A stretch of 64,000 nucleotides of DNA from Brevibacterium sp. UCMA 11754 (GTDB taxonomy: Bacteria > Actinomycetota > Actinomycetes > Actinomycetales > Brevibacteriaceae). The stretch lies in assembly GCF_021532275.1 (NCBI RefSeq), contig NZ_JACBOT010000028.1, forward strand, positions 89,365-153,364, in the 5' to 3' direction. The notes under the pieces were generated by a model that was not told where the DNA came from, made no database searches, and worked only from the letters and a program-made list of their open reading frames with translations. Below, piece after piece: positions 17,024-26,119 of the stretch. The translations under genes were made by a program, and so were the position numbers. How positions within the stretch are numbered: position 1 is the stretch's first letter; every line of letters begins with the position of its first letter.

Positions 17024-17085
17024 CAACTACCTGACGGCGGCCCAGCAACCTCGCGCGAGGTTGCTGGGCCGCCGTCAGGTAGTTG
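17024..17085. terminator. 62-base perfect palindrome between convergent genes (bidirectional terminator)
   Basis: Every base from 17024 to 17085 pairs with its mirror (sum of positions 34109), with no spacer at the centre (TCGCGCGA). It begins CAACTACCTGACGGCGGCCC. The TetR gene ends at 17001 and the ABC ATPase gene ends at 17107 on the other strand. A transcript from either side would form a very stable hairpin. Confidence 0.8.
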
Positions 17086-17106
17086 TAGCGGGTGGAGTGC
17101 TCTGAC

Positions 17107-18873
17107 TCAGCCGGCCGTGGTGCGAAGGGTGCGGGCGAGTCCGCGGCGCGTGGCCTGCTCGTCCGGGTCGGGCACCGGCAGCGAGGCAATGAGTCGCTTC
17201 GTGTAGTCGCTGCTCGGCGACCCGAGCACCTGCTCACCCGTGCCCTCCTCCAGCAGCTCACCGTGGAACAGCACTCCGATGCGGTCGGAGAGCATGTCGA
17301 CGACAGCCAGATCGTGGCTGATGAACAAGGCTGCGAAGTCGAACCTGTTCTGCAGCTCGACGAACAGCTCGAGCACCTTGGCCTGCACCGACACATCCAG
17401 GGCAGAGGTCGGCTCATCGGCGACGAGCAACTCCGGATCGAGTGCGAGACCGCGGGCAAGGGAAGCTCTCTGGCGCTGGCCGCCCGAGAGTTCGTGCGGG
17501 TACCTGGCACCGTAGGCCTTCGGCAGCTGCACCGAGTCGAGCAGTTCGAGCACGCGCTTCTCACGATCCCTCGGCGACATGTCCCGCTGGTGGATGGCGA
17601 ACGGCTCCGCCACACACTCACCGATCGTCAGGTGCGGGTTGAACGAGGCTGCCGGGTCCTGGAACACGAACCCGATGCGGCGCCTGATCGGAGAGAAGGC
17701 GCGTTCCTTGAATCCGACCATCTCGTGCCCGAGCACCTGGAGGCTGCCTCCGCTGGCCCTGGTCAGGCCTGCGATGGCACGCCCGATCGTGGTCTTGCCC
17801 GATCCGGATTCGCCGACCAGTCCGTAGACCTCGCCGGCCTTGATGTCGAAGCTGACCGAGGACACCGCCTGGAAGTCCGACCGTCCGAATCCTCCCGGAT
17901 AGACGATGTCGAGGTTGCGAGCAACGACGATGGAATCGCGTTCGTCCCGAGGCTTGCCGGGGTCCGCATCAGCGCCTGCGGATTCGCCGGTGGATTCGCC
18001 AGCGCGATCCTGCTTCACCGAGGCGGCAGCGGCCTTGCGGCTGCCGACAACCGTTGACCCCAAGCGGGGGACGGCGCCGAGGAGGTCGCGCGTGTACTGC
18101 TCCTTCGGGTCGCTGAAGAGCTGCTTGACCGATGACACCTCGATGAGGTCTCCGCGATACATCACGGCCACGCGGTCGGCGAGATCGGCGACAACGCCCA
18201 TGTTGTGGGTGATGAGCACGATCGCGGTCCCCGTATCATCGCGCAAGTCACGCAGCAGGTCGAGGATCTCTGCCTGGACCGTGACGTCGAGGGCGGTCGT
18301 CGGCTCGTCGGCGACGATGAGCTCGGCACCGAGGGCGAGCGCCATGGCGATGACGATGCGCTGCTTCTGTCCACCGGAGAATTGGTGCGGGTAGTAGTCG
18401 AAGCGGTTCTGCGCGTCGGGGATCCCGACCTGCTCCATGGCGGTGATGACCTTGGCCTTAAGTTCGGCCTTGCTCGCACGCCGGTGGTGGGCGCGCAGGC
18501 CCTCGGCGATCTGCCATCCCACCGTGTAGACGGGGTTGAGCGCCGTCGAGGGCTCCTGGAACACCATCGACACATCTGTTCCGCGCATCTTGCGCAGCTG
18601 TTCCCCGGAGACGCTGAGCACGTCCTTGCCGGAGACGATGACTGCACCCGATCGCTGTGCGGTCTCGGGCAAGAGCCCGAGGATGGAGCGTGCGGTCACG
18701 GTCTTGCCCGAGCCGGATTCACCCACGATCGCGAGCACTTCGCCCGGGGTCACCGACAGCGACACGTCCTTGACAGCGTGCACATCACCACCGTCGGTGG
18801 AGAAGGTGACATTGAGGCTCTCGACGTCGAGGATGGAATTGGCTGTGTTCGTTTCGTTCACGTTCTCACTCAT
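17107..18873 (-). CDS. Fused dual ATP-binding protein of a peptide ABC importer (DppD-DppF fusion)
   Basis: 588 aa with two complete ABC ATPase domains. The first (about 15-250) has Walker A GESGSGKT, signature FSGGQKQR and Walker B LIVADEPT. The second (about 310-560) has GESGSGKTTIGRAI, LSGGQRQR and LLVADEPTSALDVS. A Gly/Ser/Asp linker of about 40 residues joins them. Such fusions power oligopeptide import from the cytosolic face. ATG 18873 overlaps the stop of the permease gene by one base (TGATG). Last gene of the four-gene operon; the 62-base palindrome follows. Confidence 0.92.
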   Translation of the reverse strand: MSENVNETNTANSILDVESLNVTFSTDGGDVHAVKDVSLSVTPGEVLAIVGESGSGKTVTARSILGLLPETAQRSGAVIVSGKDVLSVSGEQLRKMRGTDVSMVFQEPSTALNPVYTVGWQIAEGLRAHHRRASKAELKAKVITAMEQVGIPDAQNRFDYYPHQFSGGQKQRIVIAMALALGAELIVADEPTTALDVTVQAEILDLLRDLRDDTGTAIVLITHNMGVVADLADRVAVMYRGDLIEVSSVKQLFSDPKEQYTRDLLGAVPRLGSTVVGSRKAAAASVKQDRAGESTGESAGADADPGKPRDERDSIVVARNLDIVYPGGFGRSDFQAVSSVSFDIKAGEVYGLVGESGSGKTTIGRAIAGLTRASGGSLQVLGHEMVGFKERAFSPIRRRIGFVFQDPAASFNPHLTIGECVAEPFAIHQRDMSPRDREKRVLELLDSVQLPKAYGARYPHELSGGQRQRASLARGLALDPELLVADEPTSALDVSVQAKVLELFVELQNRFDFAALFISHDLAVVDMLSDRIGVLFHGELLEEGTGEQVLGSPSSDYTKRLIASLPVPDPDEQATRRGLARTLRTTAG

Positions 18874-19910
18874 CACTTGGCATCCTTCGTCTTCGCTTTG
18901 CGGCGCACCCGCAGACGCGGATCGTTGAGGTCGTTCATCGACTCACCGACCAGGGTGATGCCCAGGACCGTGAGCACGATGGCCAGACCCGGGTAGACCG
19001 AAGTCCACCACACGCCGCTGGTGACATCGGGCAGTGCCTTGTTGAGGTCGTAGCCCCATTCCGACGCCGAAGTGGGTTCGATTCCGAAGCCCAGGAACCC
19101 CAGTCCGGCCAAGGTCAGAATCGCCTCGGAGGAGTTGAGAGTGAAGATCAGCGGCAGGGTGCGTGTGGCATTGCGGAAGATGTGTTTCGAGATGATCCTG
19201 GTCTTCGAAGCGCCGAGGACGATCGCTGACTCCACGAAGGGTTCTGCTTTGAGTCGCAGAGTCTCGGCGCGGACGACGCGGAAGTACTGCGGAATGAAGA
19301 CCACGGTGATCGAGAACGCGGCCGCGGCGATGCCGCCCCACGCGCTCGACTGGCCCCCGGAGATCGCAATCGACATGACCAGGGCCAGCAGCAGGGTCGG
19401 GAAGGCGTAGACCGCATCGGCGATGACGACGAGGATTCGGTCGAGCCAGCCACCGAGGTAGCCCGAGACAAGTCCCAGGATGACACCGGCGAAGAGCGAC
19501 ATGATCACGGCGACGATGATCACGGCCACCGCGGTCTGGGCTCCCCAGACCACGCGGGAGAACACGTCGTAGCCACCTACTGTGGTGCCCCAGATGTGGG
19601 TTCCGCCGGGTGGCAGCTTCGATCCGAAGTTGCCTTCGGCGGTGCCAAGCTGATTGAACCCGTATGGGGCGATGAGTGGGGCGAATACTGCGCAGATGAG
19701 GACGATGCCGCACAGGATGAGTCCCGTGATGAGCATGCCTCGCTGCAGACCGACCGATTGGCGCAGGTGGGAGACGATCGGCAGGCGGTTGAGCCAGGAT
19801 TTCTTGGCCCTGTCGTCATACGCGATGGCGGGGGCACCGGAACCGGGGGCCGCCTCGGCGACGTTCTCGTTGTTGCCTGGAGCCTGTGATGTGTTGTCTG
19901 GAGTGGACAT
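18873..19910 (-). CDS. Peptide ABC transporter permease (DppC type)
   Basis: 345 aa. A 55-residue polar N-terminus, one helix (LITGLILCGIVLICAVFAPL), the PYGFNQLG segment seen in DppC proteins, then about five helices with the EAA-type loop RAETLRLKAEPFVESAIVLG that docks on the ATPase. It forms the channel with the DppB-type permease encoded just upstream. Both junctions are one-base TGATG overlaps (19910 and 18873). Confidence 0.9.
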   Translation of the reverse strand: MSTPDNTSQAPGNNENVAEAAPGSGAPAIAYDDRAKKSWLNRLPIVSHLRQSVGLQRGMLITGLILCGIVLICAVFAPLIAPYGFNQLGTAEGNFGSKLPPGGTHIWGTTVGGYDVFSRVVWGAQTAVAVIIVAVIMSLFAGVILGLVSGYLGGWLDRILVVIADAVYAFPTLLLALVMSIAISGGQSSAWGGIAAAAFSITVVFIPQYFRVVRAETLRLKAEPFVESAIVLGASKTRIISKHIFRNATRTLPLIFTLNSSEAILTLAGLGFLGFGIEPTSASEWGYDLNKALPDVTSGVWWTSVYPGLAIVLTVLGITLVGESMNDLNDPRLRVRRKAKTKDAK

Positions 19911-21001
19911 CAGTACCTCACTCGGGGGTCGATGAAGGCGGCGATGACGTCGACGAGGAAGTTGGTCAGCGCCACGATGATGGCGAGGAAGACCACGATT
20001 CCCTGGACGGCCACGAAGTCACGGGCGGTGAGGTATTCGGCGAGCTTGAAGCCCAGCCCCTTCCATTCGAACGTCGTCTCCGTGAGCACGGCGCCGGCGA
20101 GCATCAGGGCGATCTGCATGCCCATGACGGTGATGATCGGGATCAGCGCCGGACGGTAGGCGTGCTTGGTGACCAGACGGAATTCGGAGATGCCGCGGGA
20201 GCGGCCCGAGTCGATGTACTGCTGACCCAGCGTGCCGATGAGGTTCGTGCGCACGAGCCTGAGGAAGACTCCTGCCGTGAGCACGCCGAGGGCGATGGCA
20301 GGGAGAACTGCGTGGGCGAGCACATCGCCGAGGACCTCGACGTTTCCGATGCGGATCGCATCGATGATGTAGAACCGGGTGGGACCGACCACGCCCGACA
20401 TGATGTATTCGGTCTCGGTGGTGCCGCGACCGGCGACCGGCAGGATGGGCAGGAAGACGCCGAAGACCAGCTTGAGGATCATGCCGGCGAAGAACACCGG
20501 GGTGGCGTAGCCGAGGATCGCAAGGATGCGAAGCGCGGCATCGGGTGCCTTGTCGCGGTGGTAGGCGGCGAGCATCCCGAGCGGGATGCCGATGATGAAC
20601 GCGACGATGAGGGCGTAGAAGACGAGCTCGACGGTCGCGGTTCCGTAATTGAGGAGGATCGACGAGACCGGCTGTCCGTCGGAGATCGCGGTGCCGAAGT
20701 CGCCTTTGAGTAGATTGCCCATGTACTCGAAGTACTGGACGAGGATCGGTCGGTCATAGCCGGCGGCGTGAATGCGCTCGGCCAGCTGGTCCGTCGTCAG
20801 GCGCCCGCCCATCGATGCGGAGATCGGGTCGCCGGTGATCCTCATCAGGAAGAAGACGAGTGTGGTGAGGATGAAGATGGTGGGAATGATGAGGAGGAAT
20901 CGGATGAGGACGTAGCGTCCCAGTCCGCCTCCCGAGGGCTTCTTCACCGCGACCGAGGTCTCGGCGGCTTCTGCCCCTGGTTCGCTGATGGCTGCAGTCA
21001 T
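19910..21001 (-). CDS. Peptide ABC transporter permease (DppB type)
   Basis: 363 aa. The first helix after residue 25 (RYVLIRFLLIIPTIFILTTL), then MRITGDPI as in DppB, five further helices and the EAA loop QYIDSGRSRGISEFRLVTKH. ATG 21001 is preceded by GAAGGA; an open extension of 23 codons lacks a ribosome site. A strong hairpin in the 226-base gap upstream separates it from the binding-protein gene and probably lowers permease expression relative to the binding protein. Confidence 0.9.
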   Translation of the reverse strand: MTAAISEPGAEAAETSVAVKKPSGGGLGRYVLIRFLLIIPTIFILTTLVFFLMRITGDPISASMGGRLTTDQLAERIHAAGYDRPILVQYFEYMGNLLKGDFGTAISDGQPVSSILLNYGTATVELVFYALIVAFIIGIPLGMLAAYHRDKAPDAALRILAILGYATPVFFAGMILKLVFGVFLPILPVAGRGTTETEYIMSGVVGPTRFYIIDAIRIGNVEVLGDVLAHAVLPAIALGVLTAGVFLRLVRTNLIGTLGQQYIDSGRSRGISEFRLVTKHAYRPALIPIITVMGMQIALMLAGAVLTETTFEWKGLGFKLAEYLTARDFVAVQGIVVFLAIIVALTNFLVDVIAAFIDPRVRY

Positions 21002-21108
21002 GTGTTCCTTCGTTGCTGGCGTCGACGCTCGAAGATCTCGCGTGCCGACGTGGTTCTCGTTCGGTGCCACAGGGTGCGGACACGGCCTGATGCCGGTGCG
21101 AACGCACC

Positions 21109-21148
21109 ACGAGGTGCAGGTGGGCCAGTCGGCTCACCTGCACCTCGT
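21109..21148 (-). terminator. Intercistronic hairpin between binding-protein and permease genes
   Basis: Perfect 14-base arms ACGAGGTGCAGGTG (21109-21122) and CACCTGCACCTCGT (21135-21148), extended inward by four more pairs (one G-T) to a four-base loop. It sits just after the binding-protein gene within the operon. No U-run, so it may act as a partial terminator or as an mRNA 3'-end stabiliser. Confidence 0.65.
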
Positions 21149-21227
21149 ATCGACGATCAGTTCGTTGATTGTCGGAGCATCGCCGTGCGCACTCTCACGC
21201 CGATGGCGACGCGTGTGGTTCGCGCTC

Positions 21228-22859
21228 TCACTTGCTCAGCAGTGCCAAACGGAACTGGAACGCAGGGTCGAGGGTGTCATCGACGCCCTTGACGTCCTTG
21301 CCGGACACCGCGATCTGGTTGCCCTGAAGAAGCGGCAGGGTCGGCAGCTCTTCAGCGAGCTGACCCTGGATCTTCTTCAGCGCTTCCGCGCGCTTGCCCT
21401 TGTCGTCGATGGAGGACTGAGCGTTCAGCGCCTTGTTCATCGACTTGTTCCTGTAGTTGTTGTCCAGGAAGCTCGGCGTCTCCTCTGTGTCGTAGAAGAA
21501 CGGCACGAGATAGTTGTCCGCGTCCGAGTAATCCGGGAACCAACCCAGCTGGTACATCGGGTAGGAGTCGGCGGTGCGGTCCTTGTTGTATTGCACCCAT
21601 TCGGTCGACTGGAGGTTGACCTTGAACAGCCCTGTCTTGTCCAGCTGATCCTTGACCAAGGCGTATTCGTCGCCCGATGAGGGACCGTAGTGGTCGGGGT
21701 TGTACTGGAGGTTGAGCTTGACCGGAGTCTTGACGCCCGCATCATTGAGGGCCTTCTTGGCCTTGTCGAGGTCGGCGCCCCCCTTCCCATCTCCATATTC
21801 CGACTTCAGCGGCTCGTCGGCTCCCGGCAGTCCGTCGGGGACGTGGGAGTACAGCGGGGTGAAGGTGTCCTTGTAGACCTGCGAGGCGATGGCCTGACGG
21901 TCGACGGAATCGGCCATGGCCTGGCGCACTGCCAGCGACTTCTTCTCATCGGCCTCATCGGTCTTCGGACCGAAGGGCATCGTGTCCATATTGAACACGA
22001 TGTAGCGGATCTCGCCACCGGGACCCTTGTGGACCTTGAGGTCTTCCTTGGTGCCGAGGTCGTCGATGTCGGTGGCCGACAGCGATCGCCAGGCCACGTC
22101 GATCTTGCCCTCTTGGACCTCGAGCTTCATGTTGTTCGCGTCCGAGAAGTACTTCATCTGCACGGTCTCGGTCTTCGCCGGCTCGATGAAGCCTTCATAG
22201 TCGGGGTTGGCCTTGTAGGTCAGCAGCTCATTGAACTTGAAGCCGTCGATCGTGTAGGGACCAGCGAAGGCCTTGCCATCGACGATGGCCTGGTCTTCGG
22301 TGATCTTGTCCGGCTCGAACACGTCCTCATCGACGATAGGACCCGCGGCGCTGGCCAGCACACCCGGCCAGGTCTGGTCGTTCTTGCGCTTGAGGTTGAA
22401 GACGACGGTCTGCTCGTCTGGGGTCTCGACCGACTTCAGACCGCCGAGGAGGGACGAAGGCCCGTTCGGATCCTGAATCTTCAGCTGTCGCTCGAAGGAG
22501 AACTTCACGTCCGAGGAGGTGAGTTCGTTTCCGTTGGCGTACTTCAGCCCCTCTTTGAGTTTGACCTCGTACTTCGTCGGTTCACTGAAATCAGCTGATT
22601 CAGCGATGGAGGGATTGAGCTCGGCCGTGCCCGGCTTGTAGGCCAAGATGAACGGGTAGACCTGCTGTTCGACGAGCGAGCTTCCGTTGTCATAGGCACC
22701 GGCCGGGTCGAGAGCGACAACCTTGTCCGTGGTGCCCACTGTGAGGGAACCACCGCCCTCTTCGCCGTCTCCACCAGTGGTCGAGGTCGAGCAAGCCGAG
22801 AGTAGCAAAGCGCCGGCAGCGGCGATGGCCACTGCCTTTGCACCAGTTCGACGTTTCAT
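21228..22859 (-). CDS. Peptide-binding lipoprotein of the Dpp-type ABC importer
   Basis: 543 aa. Signal peptide MKRRTGAKAVAIAAAGALLL with lipobox LLSAC, Cys 23 lipid-modified, then a Gly/Glu linker and an SBP_bac_5 domain (KYEVKLKEGLKYANGNEL, VRQAMADSVDRQAIASQVYK). First gene of the operon with permeases and fused ATPase. ATG 22859 has AAGGAA seven bases upstream; earlier in-frame ATGs do not precede the signal directly. The cargo is probably an oligopeptide, which the sequence alone cannot fix. The long divergent gap to the AGCS gene must hold its promoter. Confidence 0.9.
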   Translation of the reverse strand: MKRRTGAKAVAIAAAGALLLSACSTSTTGGDGEEGGGSLTVGTTDKVVALDPAGAYDNGSSLVEQQVYPFILAYKPGTAELNPSIAESADFSEPTKYEVKLKEGLKYANGNELTSSDVKFSFERQLKIQDPNGPSSLLGGLKSVETPDEQTVVFNLKRKNDQTWPGVLASAAGPIVDEDVFEPDKITEDQAIVDGKAFAGPYTIDGFKFNELLTYKANPDYEGFIEPAKTETVQMKYFSDANNMKLEVQEGKIDVAWRSLSATDIDDLGTKEDLKVHKGPGGEIRYIVFNMDTMPFGPKTDEADEKKSLAVRQAMADSVDRQAIASQVYKDTFTPLYSHVPDGLPGADEPLKSEYGDGKGGADLDKAKKALNDAGVKTPVKLNLQYNPDHYGPSSGDEYALVKDQLDKTGLFKVNLQSTEWVQYNKDRTADSYPMYQLGWFPDYSDADNYLVPFFYDTEETPSFLDNNYRNKSMNKALNAQSSIDDKGKRAEALKKIQGQLAEELPTLPLLQGNQIAVSGKDVKGVDDTLDPAFQFRLALLSK

Positions 22860-23207
22860 TGTGTTCCTTGTCATCCAAAGTGCTCTCCGTGTCGTCTTTG
22901 CTCGGAGAGATCCGCACCACATCTTACGGTTCGCGTCCCAAATAGTGAACTGCACAGTATGATTCGGCCCACTCTGTCACCACATTGAAATGTGCCGATG
23001 GCCTCACGGAAATCGGCGTCCGGGCTGATTCTCCGGGCCGTGACCACCGGATTTGCGTCACGGGTCACAATCCGTTTGACTTATGAAGTCGATCACAGAG
23101 AAAACTCATGCCCCTTTTCGTGATCGCCCATATAAATGCCTGATCCAGCTCACTGCCGGATCCCGCCCAATGGTCAATCCCGTCTTTTGCCTCCTGATAG
23201 GAGAAGC
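22860..23207. other. Divergent intergenic region (binding-protein operon and AGCS gene)
   Basis: 348 bases holding two outward promoters. The stretch 22925-23160 is relatively AT-rich. A short inverted repeat GACTTatgAAGTC occurs near 23079-23091. I see no riboswitch structure I can name and no supported gene. Confidence 0.4.
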
Positions 23208-24746
23208 ATGTCCGCAGTCCTCGAATGGCTCAACAACATCATCTGGTCGTCTGCCCTCGTCTACCTGTGCCTCGGTGCCGGTGTCTACTTTACGATCCGT
23301 TCCCGCGCCGTCCAGATCCGACAGATCAAAGCAATCTTCACTCAGATGTTCCGTGGCAAGAGCTCCAATGAAGGCGTCTCCTCGTTCCAGGCCCTGGCGA
23401 TATCGCTGGCCGGTCGAGTCGGCGTCGGCAACATCGCAGGTGTCGCCACAGCCATCGGCTTCGGTGGCCCGGGTGCTGTCGTGTGGATGTGGATCTCCGC
23501 GCTGCTCGGTGCCTCGACCTCCTATGTCGAATCAACGCTTGGCCAGGTGTTCAAGGAGCAGGACCCCAAAACCGGTGAATACCGCGGTGGCCCGGCCTAC
23601 TACATCGAGAAGGCCTACCGCCATACCAAGGCCAAAGGCCTGTTCAAGGTCTACGGCATGGTCTTCGCAGCAGTGACGGTCATGGCCATGAGCTTCATGC
23701 TCCCCGGCATCCAGTCCAACGCAATCTCCGGTGCCGTTGAGAACGCCTGGGGCACTCCGACCTGGGTGACCGCGATCGTCCTCGCCGTGATCATGGGCTT
23801 CATCGTCATCGGCGGCGTCAAGCGCATCGCGCACTTCGCCTCTTTGGCCGTGCCCTTCATGGCCGTCATCTACATCATCGCCGCGATCGCCGTGACCCTG
23901 ATCAACGCCGACCAGATCATCCCGGTCTTCGAGCTCGTGTTCAAGTCCGCCTTCGGCATCGATGCCGGACCAGAAGCCGCCTTCGGCGGAATCATCGGCA
24001 TGGCAGTCCAGTGGGGCGTCCAGCGCGGAATCTACTCGAACGAAGCCGGCCAGGGCACCGGACCTCACGCTGCTGCCGCCGCCGAGGTCTCACACCCATC
24101 GAAGCAGGGCCTCGTCCAGGCAGGGTCGGTCTACATCGACACCCTGTTCGTCTGCTCCGCAACTGCGTTCATGATCCTCTCCACCGGCATGTACAAGGTA
24201 TTCGGTGACGATGGTGAGACCATCGTCGGAACGGGCCGCGGTCAGATGGTCGAGTCAATCGCTGCGACTCCGGGCGAGAAGTGGCCGCAGGCCGGTCTCG
24301 ACACGATGATCTCCGGCTTCGGTGCCGGCTTCATCGCGATCTCGATCTTCCTCTTCGCCCTGACGACGATCGTCGCCTACTACTACATGGCCGAGACCAA
24401 CCTGGTCTACCTGCTGGGCCGGCTCAAGAACCCCCTGGCGCTGACCATCGGCAAGCGCGCCCTGCAGGTGCTCATCCTCATCGCCGTCGCCGTCGGCGCG
24501 ATGTCGGCCTCCGGCAGTGCCTGGGCCCTGGGCGACATCGGCGTTGGCCTCATGGCATGGCTCAACATCATCGCGATCCTCATCCTGCAGGGTCCGGCGT
24601 TCAAGCTCCTTCGGGACTTCGAGCGTCAGAGGAAGCAGGGCCTGGATCCGGTCTTCGATCCCAAGGCGCTCAACATCCGGAATGCCGATTTCTGGGATAA
24701 GCGCATGGCCAAGGTGAAGGCGGGAGAAGCAGTCTCGGAGGGCTGA
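23208..24746 (+). CDS. Alanine or glycine:cation symporter (AGCS family)
   Basis: 512 aa, about eleven helices. The family signature is clear: GIYSNEAGQGTGPHAAAAAE, with further AGCS segments GVSSFQALAISLAGRVGVGNIAGVA (split by family at GNIAG) and YYYMAETN. These carriers import alanine or glycine with sodium or protons. ATG 23208 has AGGAG upstream; the open frame starts 24 codons earlier. Monocistronic, ended by two strong hairpins. Confidence 0.92.
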   Translation: MSAVLEWLNNIIWSSALVYLCLGAGVYFTIRSRAVQIRQIKAIFTQMFRGKSSNEGVSSFQALAISLAGRVGVGNIAGVATAIGFGGPGAVVWMWISALLGASTSYVESTLGQVFKEQDPKTGEYRGGPAYYIEKAYRHTKAKGLFKVYGMVFAAVTVMAMSFMLPGIQSNAISGAVENAWGTPTWVTAIVLAVIMGFIVIGGVKRIAHFASLAVPFMAVIYIIAAIAVTLINADQIIPVFELVFKSAFGIDAGPEAAFGGIIGMAVQWGVQRGIYSNEAGQGTGPHAAAAAEVSHPSKQGLVQAGSVYIDTLFVCSATAFMILSTGMYKVFGDDGETIVGTGRGQMVESIAATPGEKWPQAGLDTMISGFGAGFIAISIFLFALTTIVAYYYMAETNLVYLLGRLKNPLALTIGKRALQVLILIAVAVGAMSASGSAWALGDIGVGLMAWLNIIAILILQGPAFKLLRDFERQRKQGLDPVFDPKALNIRNADFWDKRMAKVKAGEAVSEG

Positions 24747-24755
24747 TCACACGCC

Positions 24756-24784
24756 GTCGGTGCCGATCGCAGGTCGGCACCGAC
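24756..24784 (+). terminator. Hairpin just after the AGCS gene
   Basis: Perfect 11-base arms GTCGGTGCCGA (24756-24766) and TCGGCACCGAC (24774-24784) with a seven-base loop, starting ten bases after the stop codon. Confidence 0.65.
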
Positions 24785-24814
24785 ATCACAATTGAATACA
24801 CAGCGATGAATGCT

Positions 24815-24850
24815 CGCGAGGTCCGGGACAATGGCGTCCCGGACCTCGCG
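24815..24850. terminator. Hairpin between convergent AGCS and aldolase genes
   Basis: Perfect 15-base arms CGCGAGGTCCGGGAC (24815-24829) and GTCCCGGACCTCGCG (24836-24850) around AATGGC. With the hairpin at 24756 it isolates two convergent transcripts. Confidence 0.75.
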
Positions 24851-24914
24851 TCGTACTGCTGTAATGCTGTGTCTCTACAAGCTGCTGTGCTGCTCTGCAG
24901 CTTCGGCGTGTAAC

Positions 24915-25937
24915 TTACTTCATGCTGGTGCCGGCGGAGCCGAGGTTCTGGCAGGCTTCGACGATGCGATCGGCCATGCCGGCCTCTGCTGCCTTACCGT
25001 AGGCGCGCGGGTCGTAGATCTTCTTATTTCCGACTTCACCGTCGATCTTGAGCACTCCGTCGTAGTTGCGGAACATGTGTTCGACGACGGGGCGGGTGAA
25101 AGCGTACTGGGTGTCCGTGTCGATGTTCATCTTCACGACACCATGACGGACGGCCTCGGCGATCTCCTCTGCGCTCGAACCCGAGCCGCCGTGGAAGACG
25201 AGGTCGAAGGGCTTGTCCTTGTCGACCTGCGCGCCGACGTCGGTCTGGATCTCACCGAGCAGCTCGGGGCGCAGCTTCACATTGCCCGGCTTGTAGACGC
25301 CGTGGACGTTTCCGAAGGTCAGCGCCGTGAGGTAGCGACCCTTCTCGCCGGACCCCAGGGCCTTGACCGTGGCCAGACCATCGGCGACCGAGGTGTAGAG
25401 CTTCTCGTTGATCTCGTTCTCAACGCCGTCCTCTTCGCCGCCGACGACGCCGACCTCGATCTCGAGGATCGAGTGAGCTGCCGTCGAGAGCTCAAGCAGC
25501 TCCTCGGCTAGGACCAGGTTCTCATCGAGGGGAACAGCCGAACCGTCCCACATGTGCGACTGGAAGTAGGGCGCGCCGCCGTTCTTCACGCGTTCGGTCG
25601 ACAGGGCCAGCAGCGGCTTGACCCATTCTTCGACCTCCTTCTTCGGGGCGTGGTCTGTGTGCAGTGCGATGTTGACGTCGTAGCTCTTGGCCACCTCGGC
25701 GGCGAAGACGGAGAACGCGATGGCACCGCGGACGCGATCCTTGATCGTCGGGCCGGAGATGTACTCGGCACCGCCGGTCGAGATCTGGACGATACCGTCG
25801 GATCCGGCCTCAGCGAAGCCGCGGATGGCCGCGTTGATCGTCTGGGAGGAGGTGCAGTTGACTGCGGGATAGGCGAAGCCCTCCGACTTCGCCCGGTTGA
25901 TCATCTCGGAATACACTTCGGGGCTTGCAATGGGCAT
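24915..25937 (-). CDS. fbaA: Class II fructose-bisphosphate aldolase
   Basis: 340 aa, the usual length of class IIA enzymes. Zinc and substrate residues are in place: ALHTDHAPK with the first His ligand, FQSHMWDGSA, EIEVGVVGGEEDG, GNVHGVYKPGNVKL, VFHGGSGSS and VVKMNIDTDTQYAF. It splits fructose 1,6-bisphosphate to dihydroxyacetone phosphate and glyceraldehyde 3-phosphate in glycolysis, and the reverse in gluconeogenesis. AAGGAG precedes ATG 25937. Monocistronic housekeeping gene. Confidence 0.95.
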   Translation of the reverse strand: MPIASPEVYSEMINRAKSEGFAYPAVNCTSSQTINAAIRGFAEAGSDGIVQISTGGAEYISGPTIKDRVRGAIAFSVFAAEVAKSYDVNIALHTDHAPKKEVEEWVKPLLALSTERVKNGGAPYFQSHMWDGSAVPLDENLVLAEELLELSTAAHSILEIEVGVVGGEEDGVENEINEKLYTSVADGLATVKALGSGEKGRYLTALTFGNVHGVYKPGNVKLRPELLGEIQTDVGAQVDKDKPFDLVFHGGSGSSAEEIAEAVRHGVVKMNIDTDTQYAFTRPVVEHMFRNYDGVLKIDGEVGNKKIYDPRAYGKAAEAGMADRIVEACQNLGSAGTSMK

Positions 25938-26058
25938 AGGGGCTCCTTAATCGGTGGATTCGATGCGCTTTCGGTTGCCCCCAGACTACTCGGTCTCCGG
26001 CTGGCGACAGAAGCACTCCCCGCCGTGCACACCAAATTCTCGTCGATGGCATGTGCAC

Positions 26059-26100
26059 CGACAGAGGCGACCCGGGTTTCACCCCAAGTCGCCTCTGTCG
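26059..26100 (-). terminator. Hairpin downstream of the BCCT carrier gene
   Basis: Perfect 13-base arms CGACAGAGGCGAC (26059-26071) and GTCGCCTCTGTCG (26088-26100), loop of 16 bases, 20 bases after the BCCT stop (26120) in the direction of transcription. Confidence 0.7.
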
Positions 26101-26119
26101 TTTCGGCAGTGCCGGTTGC

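Noticed and set aside
22860..23207. Riboswitch for glycine or another amino acid before the AGCS carrier
   Set aside because: No paired aptamer elements or conserved cores found; only small inverted repeats.
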